The notes under the pieces are model-generated. The model saw nothing but the letters and a program-made list of their open reading frames with translations, was not told where the DNA came from and did no database searches. Positions 1 through 11,235 of a stretch of DNA of 64,000 nt are shown piece by piece. The position numbers were made by a program, and so were the translations under genes. The stretch lies in the NCBI GenBank assembly GCA_948144175.1, contig CANXME010000418.1:991001-1055000 (forward strand), given 5' to 3'. The first letter of the stretch is position 1. Each line of letters opens with the position of its first letter. The stretch comes from Closterium sp. NIES-65. Taxonomy: Eukaryota; Streptophyta; Zygnematophyceae; Desmidiales; Closteriaceae.

Positions 1-1
1 A

Positions 2-12
2 TGGTATCAGAG
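2..12 (+). other. Possible retrotransposon primer-binding site
   Basis: TGGTATCAGAG matches the usual primer-binding site of plant LTR retrotransposons, which is complementary to the 3' end of initiator tRNA-Met. It lies at the very edge of the window, so a preceding LTR cannot be seen, and no gag-like protein follows. The match alone is weak evidence. Confidence 0.25.
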
Positions 13-1143
13 TGGTCTCGGATTCGAATCCCGGTGTATGCACATGTAGGCCGTTGCCGCTGTGCTCAGTCCTGGGCCTCCCAGTGTAGGGGGGTGTCAG
101 TAGATCTGCACTGTGGATGCACGATTGATCCTTCGGGGGGTTACAGGCGCGTTTGCCTGGGGGGTTATGGGCGCACTCTGACCCGCTACTTAAACAAGCC
201 CTTTTATCCTAATGGTCTAGTGGTTGGGATTCTGACACTTGCCGCCACACCTATTTGACGCCCGCACTGTCCCAGCAGTGATGGAGACAGCGATAGCGGC
301 TCCGCGACGCTGATCTCTAGGGCGTGAGCCTCTCCAGCCATTGGACGTCGCACCGCCACATCAACCCGCTTCCCTTGCAACACCACACTATCCTCCAATG
401 TCACCACCCCCCCCGACGCCTTAGAGATCTTCGCCACCGCAAACTTCACCTCATCATGCACCCGAGAAGGACCATGCTGGTGCCTGCATCTCAGGGCATG
501 GTGCGGCGCAACAAAATTTTCAAAGTCACCTGGCTGAATGACGCGCATGGTGCTCTGATTGGTTGTAGGAATCACATCAATAGTGAGAAGCCTTGCCATC
601 TGCTCTCCGACAACACTCTTCAAACAAGCTGGTATATCGTGTAGCTGCATGTGTAAGCGAACAGATATACGGTACTACTGACCAAAGTACAGTAAAACGT
701 ATTGTAAGGTATTAGAATTTGCAAAAGGCTATGATTCCCACAGGCTGCACAGCGGGTATAATCTGTCAATCTATTATCTTGGAGCAATTAGATGAAGCAA
801 TGCAACATTTACCATCGTCCAAACAAAGACATTATGTACTATCGGGGAAAGCAAGATAAAAGTGTATTATTTTTGCTGCTGTACTTTTAGCGAGCATGCA
901 CTTTTCCAACCGCCAGCAGTCTGCTTTTATGGGGTAAGTTGACATGCAGCAGCAGAAGTGTGTCGGCAGCAGGTCTCACGTCAGCAGAGAGATGGGCAAT
1001 CCCAAGAGGTACTTCAGCGCCGCCGATGTCAGTCACTTTCAAGTCAAGACCCAACGGCTTTAGCTGGCTCCACTTGAGGGTTATTTTATAACGGCAGGTT
1101 GGAGAAGAGTCAAGTCCCATCCTAGCTTACGCTGACTAAGACC

Positions 1144-1346
1144 AGAGACAGCCGTGAAGTCTGTCGCATGAATCTGTGGTCATCCTTGCTTCACTATAAC
1201 CGTTGGAAGCGTAAACGACTCCACTCGAGGTGACTTTTGAGTTGACTCAAAAGTCAAGAAAAGAGACAGCCGTGAAGTCTATCGCATGAATCTGTGGTCA
1301 TCCGTGTTTCACTGGAACCGCTGGAAGCGTAGACGAATCCTCTCGT
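1144..1346. repeat. Tandem duplication centred on a palindrome (TTGA core)
   Basis: A segment of about 85 bp at 1144-1228 is repeated, with several substitutions, at 1262-1346. Between the copies, 1232-1255 reads GACTTTTGAG-TTGA-CTCAAAAGTC, a 10-bp-arm palindrome with one C-to-T change from the TCGA centre seen elsewhere. Confidence 0.85.
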
Positions 1347-1683
1347 TATGAGTGACAACAGCTGTGTCGTTCCGGTACGGTATGCCATCTGATCGTCGCT
1401 AATGCTTACTACATCTTAAATCTAGCCCTGACAGTTGCCTGAGGGAGTCTGTAGCTCCGTTTTGAGTCGTCCCGCAACAGATTTTGCCATCGCAGGTCTA
1501 GCCCTGGCAGCCTGAGGTTATCTGTCGCTCCTGTATTGAGTCGTCTCCTGCTCTGACGAGATTTGACTCAGATTTGTCTCTCCTGCGTCACCGCCTGCTC
1601 ATCGTATCACTGTCGCTGATCCGCATGGTAACGCCACTATTGTATCACCACCACTGTAAGTTAACCACGGAAACACTGCAACC

Positions 1684-3514
1684 ATGGCGGCGGTTAACCC
1701 CCCACTCCTCTCCGGCGTGGCCGTTCGCGGACGCGCTCAACCCAGGAAAACTCCCAGCAAATCGTCAATATTCTCCGGAAAGCTTCCATCCTCTCCAGGC
1801 CTGCTCCTTGCCTCTCCAAGGTCTCTCACTGCTTCCGGGTCTCAGAACGAGTTCTTGACCAGCCAGGGCTCGAACCCGGGTCGGGTGTTTGCCACGTCCA
1901 CTGGACGAATTCTGGGAGGCAGAAACAGACCCGAGGTACTTCGAAACTCTTCGGAGGGACCTAACATGCTTCCGAGCGGAGCTGCACCCGGCAATCCCGA
2001 GGGTATTGGGCCAGAAGAAGGGCCAGAATCCAGGAGAAACCCAGACGAATCAAGCCCGAATCCGGATGCACTGAGGCGCGATTGCACTCTCGTGCAAGGA
2101 TCCGGGTGGATTATGGATGGATTGGCGCAGGAAGGAAACACTAGAAGCATTTTTGAGGCGCCTAAAAGGTCGTCTCGTCACACAGGATCCTGGCGCAATC
2201 CCCATAGCTTGAGGCGGGATGGTGGGTGCGGTGATAGTGTGAGCGGGAGCAACTGCAACGGGGGGAACAAGGGCAGAGGTAGCAGGAGGAGAGGCGGCAG
2301 CAGCAATAGAAGCAGCCGGAGTAAGAGCAGCAGCAGCAGCGTTAGCAGCGGCAGCTGTAGCAGCAGCAGTGGCAACAGCAGCAGCAGCAGTGGCAGCGAG
2401 AGTAGGGAACTTCCAACTTGGAAAGTTCCCTCTACAACTGTCACAAGCGATTCGTTACAAGGACAATCCGGTCCCGTTACAAGCATCCCTCAGAGGGACA
2501 CATCATCGCCACAGAGGGCGAGGGCTCTAGAAACGGTCGTCCGTTATAGTCACGGGGAGAAGCCCTCTCTGCTGATGGACGACCAGGCCCTGCAGAACCT
2601 CCCGTTACAGTCACTTCGCACCCGTCACACTCCATACAACAAGGGGTCCGATGGTGGTGAACGTGACTATAGCGGCAGCAGCAGCAGGGCGAGTGGGAGG
2701 GGAGGGGTCAGGGGGAGAGGCAGGGGAAGAGGCAGGGGGGAAGTGGGGAAGAGTGGGAAGGGGAGGGAAAGAGGGAGGGGAGAGATAGTTCCGACGGGCA
2801 GACAGGAGAAAGCGTGGGTGAGACGTGGTAGACCCGGGGAGGGAGGGAGGAGGGAGGAGGAGGAGGCAGATGAGAGAGGTGCGAGAGCGAGGGCTGCTGC
2901 GCTGCAGAAATGGCTGGAGGAGGGGTACGCGCTCCTGTATGGCTCCCATAACCTTCCTGATGCCCATAGTGCCCCTGATGTCTATGGTGCCACTGATGCC
3001 CATAGCCCTCTTTATGACCATGGTGCTTCAGATGTGCATGGTACTCGTGATGGCGTTGGTGGCAGTGATTATGCTTATGTTGTGCATTCAGAGAAATCGG
3101 GTACATCCACAGGAAAATCAACGGCAGAAGCAGCAAAACCAGCACCAACAGGCCTGTCACGAGCAGACCCATCAGCACCAGCCCAACAAGCAGCGACAGA
3201 ATTAGCACCACGAGCGTCAGCAGAGTTATCCTCGTCTAAGGGTGCTTCGTTTCTGCAAGTGCCGTTTTTGGAGGTGGAGAAGATACCGGAAGGGCAGAGG
3301 TCGGCTGTAGCGTCAGCTGTAGCCAGGGAGATGTGGACGGCAGGCGCCGCCCATATCGTGGCGGAGATCTGCCGCCAGGTAACCCCTTCCCCGCTAGCAG
3401 CCGAGCTTGGCCGCTCGGTCCTGCCCTGGACGGCCCACGATGACGCCTGGCTGTTTCCTTCTGCTCCTGCTTCCAGTTCTGCAAAGGGTGCTGCTGGTGC
3501 TGGAAGCAGGAGCA

Positions 3515-3558
<44 letters not shown>

Positions 3559-6500
3559 TCTGCTGGTGACTCTGGTACACCGTTTACTCGTGCTCCTGCT
3601 CGTGGTGCTCCTGCTCGTGGTGCTCCTGCTCGTGGTGCTCCTGCTCGTGGTGCTTCTGCTCGTGATGCTCCTGCTCGTGATGATGCTGCTGCTGGTGCTG
3701 GTGGTTTGAGCATGGGTCGGATGAAGATGAGGAGAAGAAGTACAAGCCTTGAAGCTGGTGTGCAGGAGGCAGCAGCAGGCGGCTGGCATGCCACAGAAAG
3801 TGGGCGGCATGCATCAGCAAGTGGACGGCATGCCACAGAAAGTGGGCGGCATGCAGTGGCTGAAGGTGAAAGGCAGATGAGGTGTGGTGCTTACAGTCAG
3901 AGATGGAGTAACGGGGAAACGGGAAGAGAGATGGATATGGAGGAATGGAGAGGAGGAGGGGCTGGTAGGGATGACGAGAGGGAGGCATGGAGGGAGGCGT
4001 GGAGGGAAGCAGGGCGGGAGGCAAGGAGGGAAGCGTGGGGGGAGGCAAAGAGTGAAGCAGGAAAGGATGCAGGGGGTGGGGAGGAGCAGGAGGGTGGGAT
4101 TGAGGAGTGGGGAGCAGAGAAAAAGGGGAGAAGTAAGCGAGGGGGCAGCAAGAAGCAGAGGAGTGCGAGTGAGGGGCGTGTGGGGATGGAGCGTGCGCGT
4201 GCAGCTATGGGGGAAACTGGTGCGGCATGGGAGAGAGAATCTGCAGGGTTCGGTGGTCGGTTGAGCCAGGAGGAAGCGGAGGCATACAATCGTGTGATGA
4301 AGGTGAGTGAGTGGGTGAGAGAGAGGGAGTGCAAGTGAGGGGTGTGTGGGGGGGATGGATGGTGTGCGTGCAGTTATGGCAGGAAGTGGTGTGGCATGGG
4401 AGGGAGTATCTGCAGGGTCCGGTGGTCGGTTGAGCCAAGAGGAAGCGCATTTTCTACCTTTCTCAGTTCTTTGTCCTTGCTCTTTTTCTCTTTCTCAACT
4501 GAGACGAATTTTGAGGCGCCTCAAAAGTCGTCTCAGTTCTCGTGGTTTTTGTATCGAGAGGATTTTGAGGCACCTCAGAAGTCAATTTCTTCGCTTCTCA
4601 GTCCTTGTCCTTGCTCATTTTCTCTTTCTCAACTGATTCCCCTGTTGCACCACGATACCATAGGTATGTGTACCTTGTCTACCATTCCCATCCCATCTCC
4701 TTATTCCCATGCCTATTCCCACGTCCTCCTCTCGTCAACTGTTTTTCCTCAATTCCGCTTCCTCTTCCCCCTCACTTGTGGCTCTTCCCTTTCCACCTGC
4801 ATGCTCGCTTCTTCAGGCAGTAGTTCAGCTCAACGCTCACCAGCGCCGAGTGGTCACCAGCAGCAGCGGCACCGGCGGCAGCGTGAACAGCAGCAGGAGC
4901 AGCAGCAATAGCACCGATAGCAGCAAGAGCGTTGGCCGCCACAACAGCAACAGCGGGCACGCATCACCACCACTTGAGCAGCCAGGGTTACAGGCAGCAA
5001 TCAATGCAGACATGCATGGTGTGGCGTTGGACCACTCAGATGAAGCAACAGCTAATGACAAGCACCATTCCCGGGACCTCGTGCACCTGTAACCACCAAC
5101 CCCGGCTTATAGCCCCCTTAGCTCTCTACACCCCGTGCTGCATACCCCGTAGCTCAAAACCCCTTTCGCTCCTGCTGCCTTAGCCCAAACCCGTTTCTCG
5201 ACCCAAGTACCCATGGCCTAGCAGCGTCTGCTGGCTACGTGTAAAAAGGGTAGTTTTTAGTGTAAAAGAGACGTCTCAAAACTACTCTTTTCACACCCGA
5301 AGTACCCTTGGCCTAGCAGCGTCTGCTGGCTGCCCTCTCAGGAGAGAGTCTCTTAAAACAGCTCCCCTTTATTTCCCCTTCTTCCCTTGCCTCTGCCCTC
5401 CGTTCCCCCTCATCGTCCCTCCTCCGCTGCCGTTTCACCTGTGTACACGCAACCCCCCAGTGCGGCCCAGGCGCCCTTGGCCCAGCAGCGGCTCGTGGCG
5501 GCTCACTCAGGCCTGGTTCCTCGTCCTCAACACGCCGACCACCCATCCTCCTCCTCCTCACCCTCGACCGTCCCTCGTCTCCCCTCCCACACCCCCTACC
5601 CAGTGCGGCCCAAGCGCCCTTGGCCCAGCAGCGCCTGGTGGCTGGCGGCTCACTCAGGCCTGGTATCCTTTTCTCAAGACCCTGACCATCCTCCCCTTTT
5701 CCACCCACCAACTCTCTCTCGTTTCCCCCCCCACCCCCCACCCAGTGCGGCCCAAGCGCCCTTGGCCCAGCAGCGGCTCGTGGCGGCTCACTCAAGCCTG
5801 GTGCGCTCCATTGCTCGCCGCTTCTTCGGGCATGGGGTGTCCCTCTCCGACCTCTACCACGTGTGTGAGGGGATGAAGGGGGGATGGAGCGGGGGACTGG
5901 GGAGGGGTGAGATGGGTTGGAGCAATGGAGAGACTTTGATTCGCCTTGTGCCGGCTCATTCAGGGCGAGTGCGCTCCATTGCGCGCCGCTTCTTTGGCCA
6001 CGGGGTGTCCCTCTCTGACTTCTACCACGTGGGTACAAGAGGGAGGGGGGGGGGGGGGGGGTGATGGGGGTATGGCACTGAGGGTAGAGATGGGGCAGAC
6101 GGCTTTCTTCGGCCACGGGGTGTCCCTCTCCGACCTGTTCCACGTGCGTACACGCTTGTGTTGGGGGTTGTGGTGTTGGGGAGGTGGTTTTTAAGGGAGG
6201 TGGTTTTGGGGAAGGCAGGAAGAGGCTGGGATGGTGAGACTGCTTCTTCGGGCACGGGGTGTCCCTCTCCGACCTCTTCCACGTGGGTAAAATACAAGAG
6301 AGCGAGGGAGGGGGGGGGGGGGTTGATGGGGGTATGGCACTGAGGGTAGAGATGGGGCAGACGGCTTTCTCGGCCACGGGGTGTCCCTCTCCGACCTCTA
6401 CCACGTGTGTGAGGGGATGGAGTGATGGATGCACTTAGGGAGGTGGAGGTGGTGGGGGCTGAGATGCCTAAGATGGGTGATATGGGGGTTATGATTATTT

Positions 6501-9500
6501 CAGCCGCGGGTTATACCCCACCAGACAGAGCTTGGTTTGGTTTGCACTGTCCCCTACCTGCGCCTTGCTGCCTGCCTGCCTGCTTGCTTGCCACCCAGCA
6601 TCTCTTTCCGCTCTCCTTCCCATCTGCTCTCCCCCACCTTTCTCAATGCTGCATCCTCTTCCTCGTCTGCTTCGTCTTCTTCCTCGTCCGCCGCTTCCTC
6701 CTCCCGCCATTCTTTTCCACCCTTCCTCCGTTGCCTCCTCTCCTCTCCTCTCCTCTCCTCACACCTATTTCTCCCGCCGTTGCTTGGGCACCAGGCGGGA
6801 GTGACAGCCCTGCTGCGAGCAGCAGCAACCTACAACCCCACCCTCGCCTCTCCAGCCTCAGGTTGATCCCCCAGTCGACCTGGTAGTAATTGTTTTTTTT
6901 CTCTCTCCCACTCCCATTCTCTGCACCAGGCGGGAGTGACAGCCCTGCTGCGAGCAGCAGCAACCTACAACCCCACCCTCGCTTCTCCAGCCTCAGACCC
7001 CTCCTCGCAGCAAACCAGTGCAACCAAACCAGCCCAGTCAAGGGCACGAGGGGAGAAGGAGGAGGAGGAGAATGAGCGTGTGTTGAAGGATGAGAAGGAG
7101 GGTAAGGTGAAGGCGTGGCAGGAGGACGAGTATGGCATGAGGAAAGGCCGCTTGTGGGCTCTGCCAGGACTGAGGCGGAAAGCCCGTGTGGAGAGCGGAC
7201 GGGGAGAGGCAGTGAGTGGGGGAGGGGGTGTAGAGGCCGGCAGGGGAAAGGGTGAGGGGATGAAAGGACTCAATGAAGGGGGTGGGGCAGGCCAAGGGGT
7301 GGTGGCTGCACGGCCAACTCACATGTCGCAGGAGGCGATGCAGCGCGAGGTGCCACAGCAGGTGCTACAGTCGGTGCTACATCAGGGGCAGGTGGAGCAG
7401 CGGCCAACGGAGCAAGGGCAGCTTGAAAAGGACTTCGCAAATAGCGAAAGTGGAAAGCAAGGAGAGTTGGTGGAGGAGAAGCAGGGAGGATTTGAAGAGC
7501 AGCAGGCAATGTCCTTCTCATCATGGGCCAGTCGTCTTGTTTACCAGGTGAGCCCCATCCTCCTCCCTGTAACCCACAACCACCCCCCTCTCCCCTCACC
7601 CCTCCTCGATTGAACCCATCTCGCCCACAACCCCCTTGCAGTTGCCCGCTCACCACACCCTTGCTCCTCCTACTCCCACCTCCCTCCCACGAAGTGCCGG
7701 CCGGTTACCTGTCTTCTCCCACGAGGTGCCGGCTGGTTACCTGTCTTCTCCTTGCTGTGCCCCTTTCTTGTGTTCTACGAGCTGGTTTTTGAGAATTCTC
7801 AAAAGCCAACCCTCCCACGAGGTGCCGGTTACCTGTCTTCTCCCACGAGGTGCCGGCTGGTTACCTGTCTTCTCCTTGCTGTGCTCCTTTCTTGTATTCC
7901 CGCTTGACCACACAGACCACCCAATTCCATCCGCTCCCCCTCCCTCCATTCCCCTCTCCCTCCAATCTCTTCTCTCTCCCTCTCCCGCGCAGACCCTCCA
8001 GCAGGAGGTGTGGCGCCGCTCACCAGACTTCTCCTTCCCATGCTCCTTGCTTGAATGCCCGTTTGAAACCCCCTTTGAAACCCCCTTCCACTCCCGCCTC
8101 TCTCCCCTCCACCTCCACTCATCAGACCCTCCAGCAGGAGGTGTGGCGCCGCTCACCAGTCTTCTCCTTCCCACGCTACGCCTACTTCCAATACGCTGAG
8201 ATTTCTGCCGCCTATGCTGTAAGCCCATGTGTCATTCTGTACCATTCTGTGCCATTTCGTGCCATTGTAACGAGGTGAGTAGTTTTGAGGCACTGTAAAA
8301 GCCATTTGCCTGTTTCTTCCTTCCCATGCTACGCCTACTTTCAATGCGCTGAGACCTCTGCTGCCCTGCATTTTCGGAGTGAGAGAGAGAGAGCAAACAT
8401 TTACGCCTAATTTCGTGAAACGTGTTTGCTCTCGCTCTCTCTCTCACTCCCAAATTTCCAAAGCCTTGCATACCCTTTCGCTTTTCCTTCCTGTCTCACC
8501 CTCGCGTTTCAGCTATTCCTGAAGCCATACTGATGCAAGGCACTCAGAAAGAGGCAGAGAACTTCTATGAGTTCATTGGATTAGTGAGAGCTCTTAACCT
8601 TGCTTCCACGATTTCAACCTATACCCTCCATCTGCTCTCTCATCTCTCACACACTCTCTCCTTCTCTCCCCATCGCCCCTCACCTTCTCCCCCCACGCAG
8701 TCATTTCGGAAGCAGCACGGCCAGGAGCCCCCTCTCGCAGCCCCCTCAGCCACCACCTAGTGACTTCAAAGTCGATTCAAAAGCGCCTCTCTCCCCTTCC
8801 CCCCTCACCCTCGGCCCCCACCCAGTCATTCCGGAAGCAGCACGCCCGGGAGCCCCCTCTCGCAGCCCCCTCAGCCTCGTTTCCATGCTCTCACTCTCCC
8901 ATCTCCATTCCGCCTCTCTCTTTCTATTGCCCCTCACCTTCTGCCCCCACCCAGTCTTTCCGGAAGCAGCACGCTCGGGAACCCACCCTCGCAGACCTCT
9001 CAGCTGCCACCAGCCTCTCACCCCAACGGGTATGCGGCGGAATTCACCCGTGAACCTTAGGGTAGCTGCGGAATGTGCCCATTAACTCAAGGGGTAGGCT
9101 GCGGAATGTGCCAATGAACGCAGTGGGTGGGTATGCCGCCGATTGTGCTCATGAATCCATGGGTACGCTGAGTAATATGCTCACGAATTGCTGCAAGTTA
9201 CCATCGCTCACCTCCCTGCCATGCCATCCCTCTCGCCCACCAGATTGTGACTGTATCGAGGGCCATGAGGCGAATAAAGAATTGCCTTGTATGTGTTTTG
9301 TTACACTCCTCCCACCAGATTGTGACTGTCTCGAGGGCCATGCGGCGAGTGAAGAACCCTCTCTCCTTCGACGTCTCCTTGCTCCCCAACCGCACCCATG
9401 CTGAGACCTTCTCCAACGACAAAGCGGACCCCTGGCAGGTGGGTTTGAGATTGGACTGAGAGGAGGGATGAGAACAGGGATGAGAACAGGGATGAGAATG

Positions 9501-11235
9501 CGACAGTAACAACCTCCTCTCCTCCCCCCCCGCACCCCCCCCTCCTTCTACTCCTCCTCTTCTCCGCCCAACAGCATCTACTGGACTCGGAGCATCTGGT
9601 CCTCCTCTCACACGCTCTCTCCTCGCTTCCCTCCATCTATCCGTCTCCACGTCTCCTCTATGTCTTCCCTCCCTCGCTTCCTCTCTTCCCCATCCAACAG
9701 CATCTCCTGGACTCAGAGCATCTCGTCCTCCTCTCACGCGCTCTCCCCTTTTTTTGAGCCGGCAAAAACAACCTCCCCCGCCTCTCCTTCTACTCCTCCC
9801 GTTCTTCTCCTCCTGTCTTCCCCATCCAACAGCATCTCCTGGACTCGGAGCATCTGGTCCTCCTCTCACACGCTCTCTCCACCCTCGACCCGCACCGCCG
9901 CCTCGTGAGTGCACTTTTGCTAACACATGGGCAGAGGCGGCGGGTACAAATGGGTAGTGGTGCGTACAAATGAGCAGAGGCGGTTACAAATGGGCAGAGG
10001 CAGGTACAAATGAGGGTACAGAGGGGCAGAGGTGGGTACGGATAAGCTGCAATTCTCTGTGCATGTGCCGTGTTTTCATGCACCTTCCCTAAGAAGTCAT
10101 ATTTTGAGTCGACTCAAAACACGACTCAATACAAGCAGAATCAGCTGCAATTCTCTGTGCATGTGCCGCGTGTTCATGCACCTTCTCTAAGATCGTTGCA
10201 ACGACGTTCGCCGTTCCTCTACCTGACTCGCACCGCCCTCGCCCCCTTCGTTTCTGCACCCTGAATGAGCAGATTCTGGAGCTTCGGCTTAGCCTTAGGG
10301 GTTCTCGCCGTGTGCCATGTGTTCCTGTGCCCCTTCTCCGCACATGGTGTAATCTCTCCCTACCTCTCTCTCCCTGTCTCTGACCGTCCTCGCCCCCTTC
10401 GTTTCCGCACCCTGAATGAGCAGATTCTGGAGCTTCGGTTTGGCCTGCGGGGGTCTCGCCAAGTCTCACAAGAGGAGGTGAGTGCATGCTTCCATTTGCC
10501 CTGATTTGAGTCGACTCAAAGCAGTCTCACAAGAGGAGGTGAGTGCATGCCTTGGTGTGGCCTGCATGCATCATTCCACTTGATGCACCATTTGACATAT
10601 GACGATGCACTGCGTTTACTTTTGAGTCGACTCAAAAGCCACTACGGTGTGGCCTGCATGCATCATTCCACTTGATGCACCATTTGACATATGACGATGC
10701 ACTGTGTTTGACATTCGTTTTTGCGTGTTTTTTCGCAGATTGCTGCAGCGTTGGGGATGACACCCAAGATGGTGTCTTACTTGGAGGTGAGTGTGTGTGT
10801 GAAGGGGAGAGGTGAAGCACCTGGTGCTGACGGTGAAAGGCTCCCCTTTCCCAAGGTGGCAGGGGACTTGGAAGAGGAACGAACACAACAGACCATACAA
10901 AATTTGTATTCCAGACGTATCATATGTGCTTGCCATGTGCACATCACAATCGAGGGGTGTGGTGGGTGCGGGCGTGTGCATGTGTGTCATTGTGTGCGTT
11001 TTGCTTATTTCGTGGTTATTTTATACTTTCTAAGGTGTCATTTGTGGTTGCTATGTTTTGTGTGTGTTTGTGGTGGTGGTGGTGGTGGTGGGGGGGTGCG
11101 GGCGTGATTGAGTGTGGGTGCGTGTGCGGAACGCACGGGTGTGTGTTTGTGCGCACGTGTGTGTGAGTCACATTGCAGGTTTCAGCATTGAAGCAATTGA
11201 GGAAGGCATGTGTGGGTGGCACAAATATAAAGTGA
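1684..11235 (+). CDS. SIG: Plastid RNA polymerase sigma factor (sigma-70 family), 11 exons
   Basis: Predicted promoter-recognition subunit for the bacterial-type plastid RNA polymerase. Exons: 1684-4302, 4817-5088, 5746-5860, 6930-7547, 8126-8218, 8955-9029, 9319-9438, 9833-9904, 10424-10477, 10739-10786, 11179-11235; all GT-AG and in phase, 1380 aa. The start sits in a strong ACCATGGCG context and the N-terminus (MAAVNPPLLSGVAVRG, basic/Ser-rich) looks like a transit peptide. Region 2.1-2.2: RLVAAHSSLVRSIARRF, then DLYHAGVTALLRAAATYNP across an exon junction. Region 2.3: FSSWASRLVYQ. Region 2.4: SFPRYAYFQYAEISAAYA. Region 3: AREPTLADLSAATSLSPQR and PLSFD. Region 4: LILELRFGLRGSRQVSQEE, then IAAALGMTPKMVSYLEVSAL. 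Residues 1-873 are long, low-complexity (poly-Ser, GAPAR repeats) and unlike typical 400-600 aa plant sigma factors. About 160 residues are inserted between regions 2.2 and 2.3. Most exons have partial copies, so which copies are used is inferred from phase and homology. Confidence 0.85.
3517..3678 (+). repeat. Poly-Ser (AGC)n and GAPAR-type coding repeats in sigma exon 1
   Basis: An (AGC)n run at about 3520-3560 encodes poly-serine. It is followed by 15-bp units encoding repeated Gly-Ala-Pro-Ala-Arg at about 3590-3680. The region is in frame in the long N-terminal extension and is probably disordered. Confidence 0.8.
4195..4475 (+). repeat. Duplicated 3' end of sigma exon 1
   Basis: The end of exon 1 (about 4190-4275, encoding GGRLSQEEA) is copied in the intron at about 4360-4445. 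The copy keeps the GGTGGTCGGTTGAGCCA stretch but lacks the continuation to the functional donor at 4303. Confidence 0.8.
4501..4534. repeat. Junction palindrome, GCGC core
   Basis: GAGACGA-A-TTTTGAG-GCGC-CTCAAAA-GTCGTCTC: arms of about 15 bp with one mismatch. A CT-rich segment of about 40 bp (CTCAGT..CTTTCTCAACTGA) lies before it at 4462-4501 and again at 4597-4638. A decayed second palindrome (TTTTGAGGCACCTCAGAA) sits at 4563-4580. Confidence 0.85.
5200..5333. repeat. Duplication with ACGT-core palindrome
   Basis: GTACCC(A/T)TGGCCTAGCAG..CTGCTGGCT occurs at about 5200-5235 and again at about 5297-5333. Between the copies, GAGACGTCTCAAAACTAC at 5268-5285 is the right part of an ACGT-core palindrome. 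The left arm is interrupted (GTAGTTTTT, then about 10 extra bases). Confidence 0.8.
5457..6415 (+). repeat. Seven full or partial copies of sigma exon 3 (region 2.1)
   Basis: The region 2.1 exon is present as the intact copy 5746-5860 and as truncated copies from 5457 and 5601, each with its own CAG acceptor but ending after AAHSGLV. Further truncated copies around 5946-6030, 6098-6147, 6240-6288 and 6360-6407 keep the 3' part (GHGVSLSDL.HV) and a GTG donor. Only one copy has both acceptor and donor in phase with the neighbouring exons. Confidence 0.85.
6790..6992 (+). repeat. Duplicated start of sigma exon 4
   Basis: The segment CACCAG|GCGGGAGTGACAGCC..CCAGCCTCAG occurs at about 6790-6862 and again from 6924. 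The first copy stops after about 62 exon bases. The second continues into the full exon 6930-7547. Confidence 0.85.
7696..7860. repeat. Palindrome (AATT core) among GAGGTGCCGG repeats
   Basis: TTTTGAGAATTCTCAAAA at 7787-7804. CCCACGAGGTGCCGG and its relatives flank it on both sides (about 7688, 7717, 7814, 7842). Confidence 0.85.
7990..8380 (+). repeat. Copies of sigma exon 5 (region 2.4)
   Basis: ACCCTCCAGCAGGAGGTGTG with its CAG acceptor occurs at 7991 (truncated) and at 8126 (intact exon 8126-8218). The 3' half is copied again at about 8325-8372 (CATGCTACGCCTACTTTC). A decayed palindrome (TTTTGAGGCACTGTAAAA, 8283-8300) lies between the intact exon and the last copy. Confidence 0.8.
8690..9029 (+). 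repeat. Three copies of sigma exon 6 (region 3 start)
   Basis: CAG|TC(A/T)TT(T/C)CGGAAGCAGC occurs at about 8701, 8825 and 8955. The first two copies decay after the Leu-Ala-Ala codons; the third is full length and ends at a GT donor at 9030. A decayed palindrome (TTCAAAGTCGATTCAAAA) sits at about 8765-8782, between copies one and two. Confidence 0.8.
9238..9904 (+). repeat. Copies of sigma exons 7 and 8
   Basis: Exon 7 start (ATTGTGACTGT.TCGAGGGCC) occurs truncated at about 9242 and complete at 9319. Exon 8 start (CAACAG|CATCT.CTGGACTC) occurs at about 9572, 9702 and 9833; only the last has a donor (9905). A decayed palindrome, TTTTTGAGCCGGCAAAAAC, lies at about 9751-9769 between the second and third copies. 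Confidence 0.8.
10045..10190. repeat. Duplication with TCGA-core palindrome
   Basis: AGCTGCAATTCTCTGTGCATG..TTCATGCACCTTC occurs at about 10045-10090 and 10143-10190. TTTTGAGTCGACTCAAAA lies between them at 10102-10119. Confidence 0.9.
10250..10477 (+). repeat. Copies of sigma exon 9 (region 4.1)
   Basis: GCACCCTGAATGAGCAG|ATT..GAGCTTCGG occurs at about 10257-10305 (truncated) and 10409-10477 (intact exon 10424-10477). The truncated copy diverges after the FGL-equivalent codons. Confidence 0.75.
10461..10550. repeat. Duplicated exon 9 donor around a TCGA-core palindrome
   Basis: AGTCTCACAAGAGGAG|GTGAGTGCATGC, the end of exon 9 with its 5' splice site, occurs at about 10462-10489 and again at about 10523-10550. 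TTTGAGTCGACTCAAA at 10505-10520 separates them, so the donor exists twice. Confidence 0.9.
10554..10704. repeat. 59-bp direct repeat around a TCGA-core palindrome
   Basis: An identical 59-bp segment beginning GGTGTGGCCTGCATGC is at 10554-10612 and 10646-10704. TTTTGAGTCGACTCAAAA at 10620-10637 lies between. The identity suggests a recent event. Confidence 0.92.

Larger units (their letters stand above)
1..1683. other. Upstream region without a recognised gene
   Basis: No recognisable protein is encoded before the sigma-factor ATG at 1684. Minus-strand open frames at 204-650 (148 codons) and 887-1120 (77 codons) have ordinary composition but no motif I know, and no clear gene structure around them. 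The stretch contains the palindrome-centred duplication at 1144-1346. A second decayed duplication sits around 1424-1550, where two copies of a segment with CTAGCCCTG and TGAGTCGTC follow one another. The promoter of the sigma gene should lie here, but I see no convincing TATA box. Confidence 0.5.

Noticed and set aside
1-40. A tRNA gene at the window start (TTCGAATCC-like T loop)
   Set aside because: The arms do not fold into a complete tRNA; the sequence resembles a primer-binding site better, and even that is weak.
204-650. 148-codon minus-strand open frame
   Set aside because: No recognisable motif or gene context; kept only as part of the upstream-region note.
2178-4334. Long minus-strand frames opposite sigma exon 1 (Leu-, Pro- and Ser-rich)
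   Set aside because: Complements of the AGC and GGA-rich coding repeats; they have no independent support.
8515-8585. Possible extra sigma exon (AIPEAILMQGTQKEAENF)
   Set aside because: It has an acceptor, but its phase does not fit the neighbouring exons, and skipping it gives a perfect region 2.4 to region 3 join.
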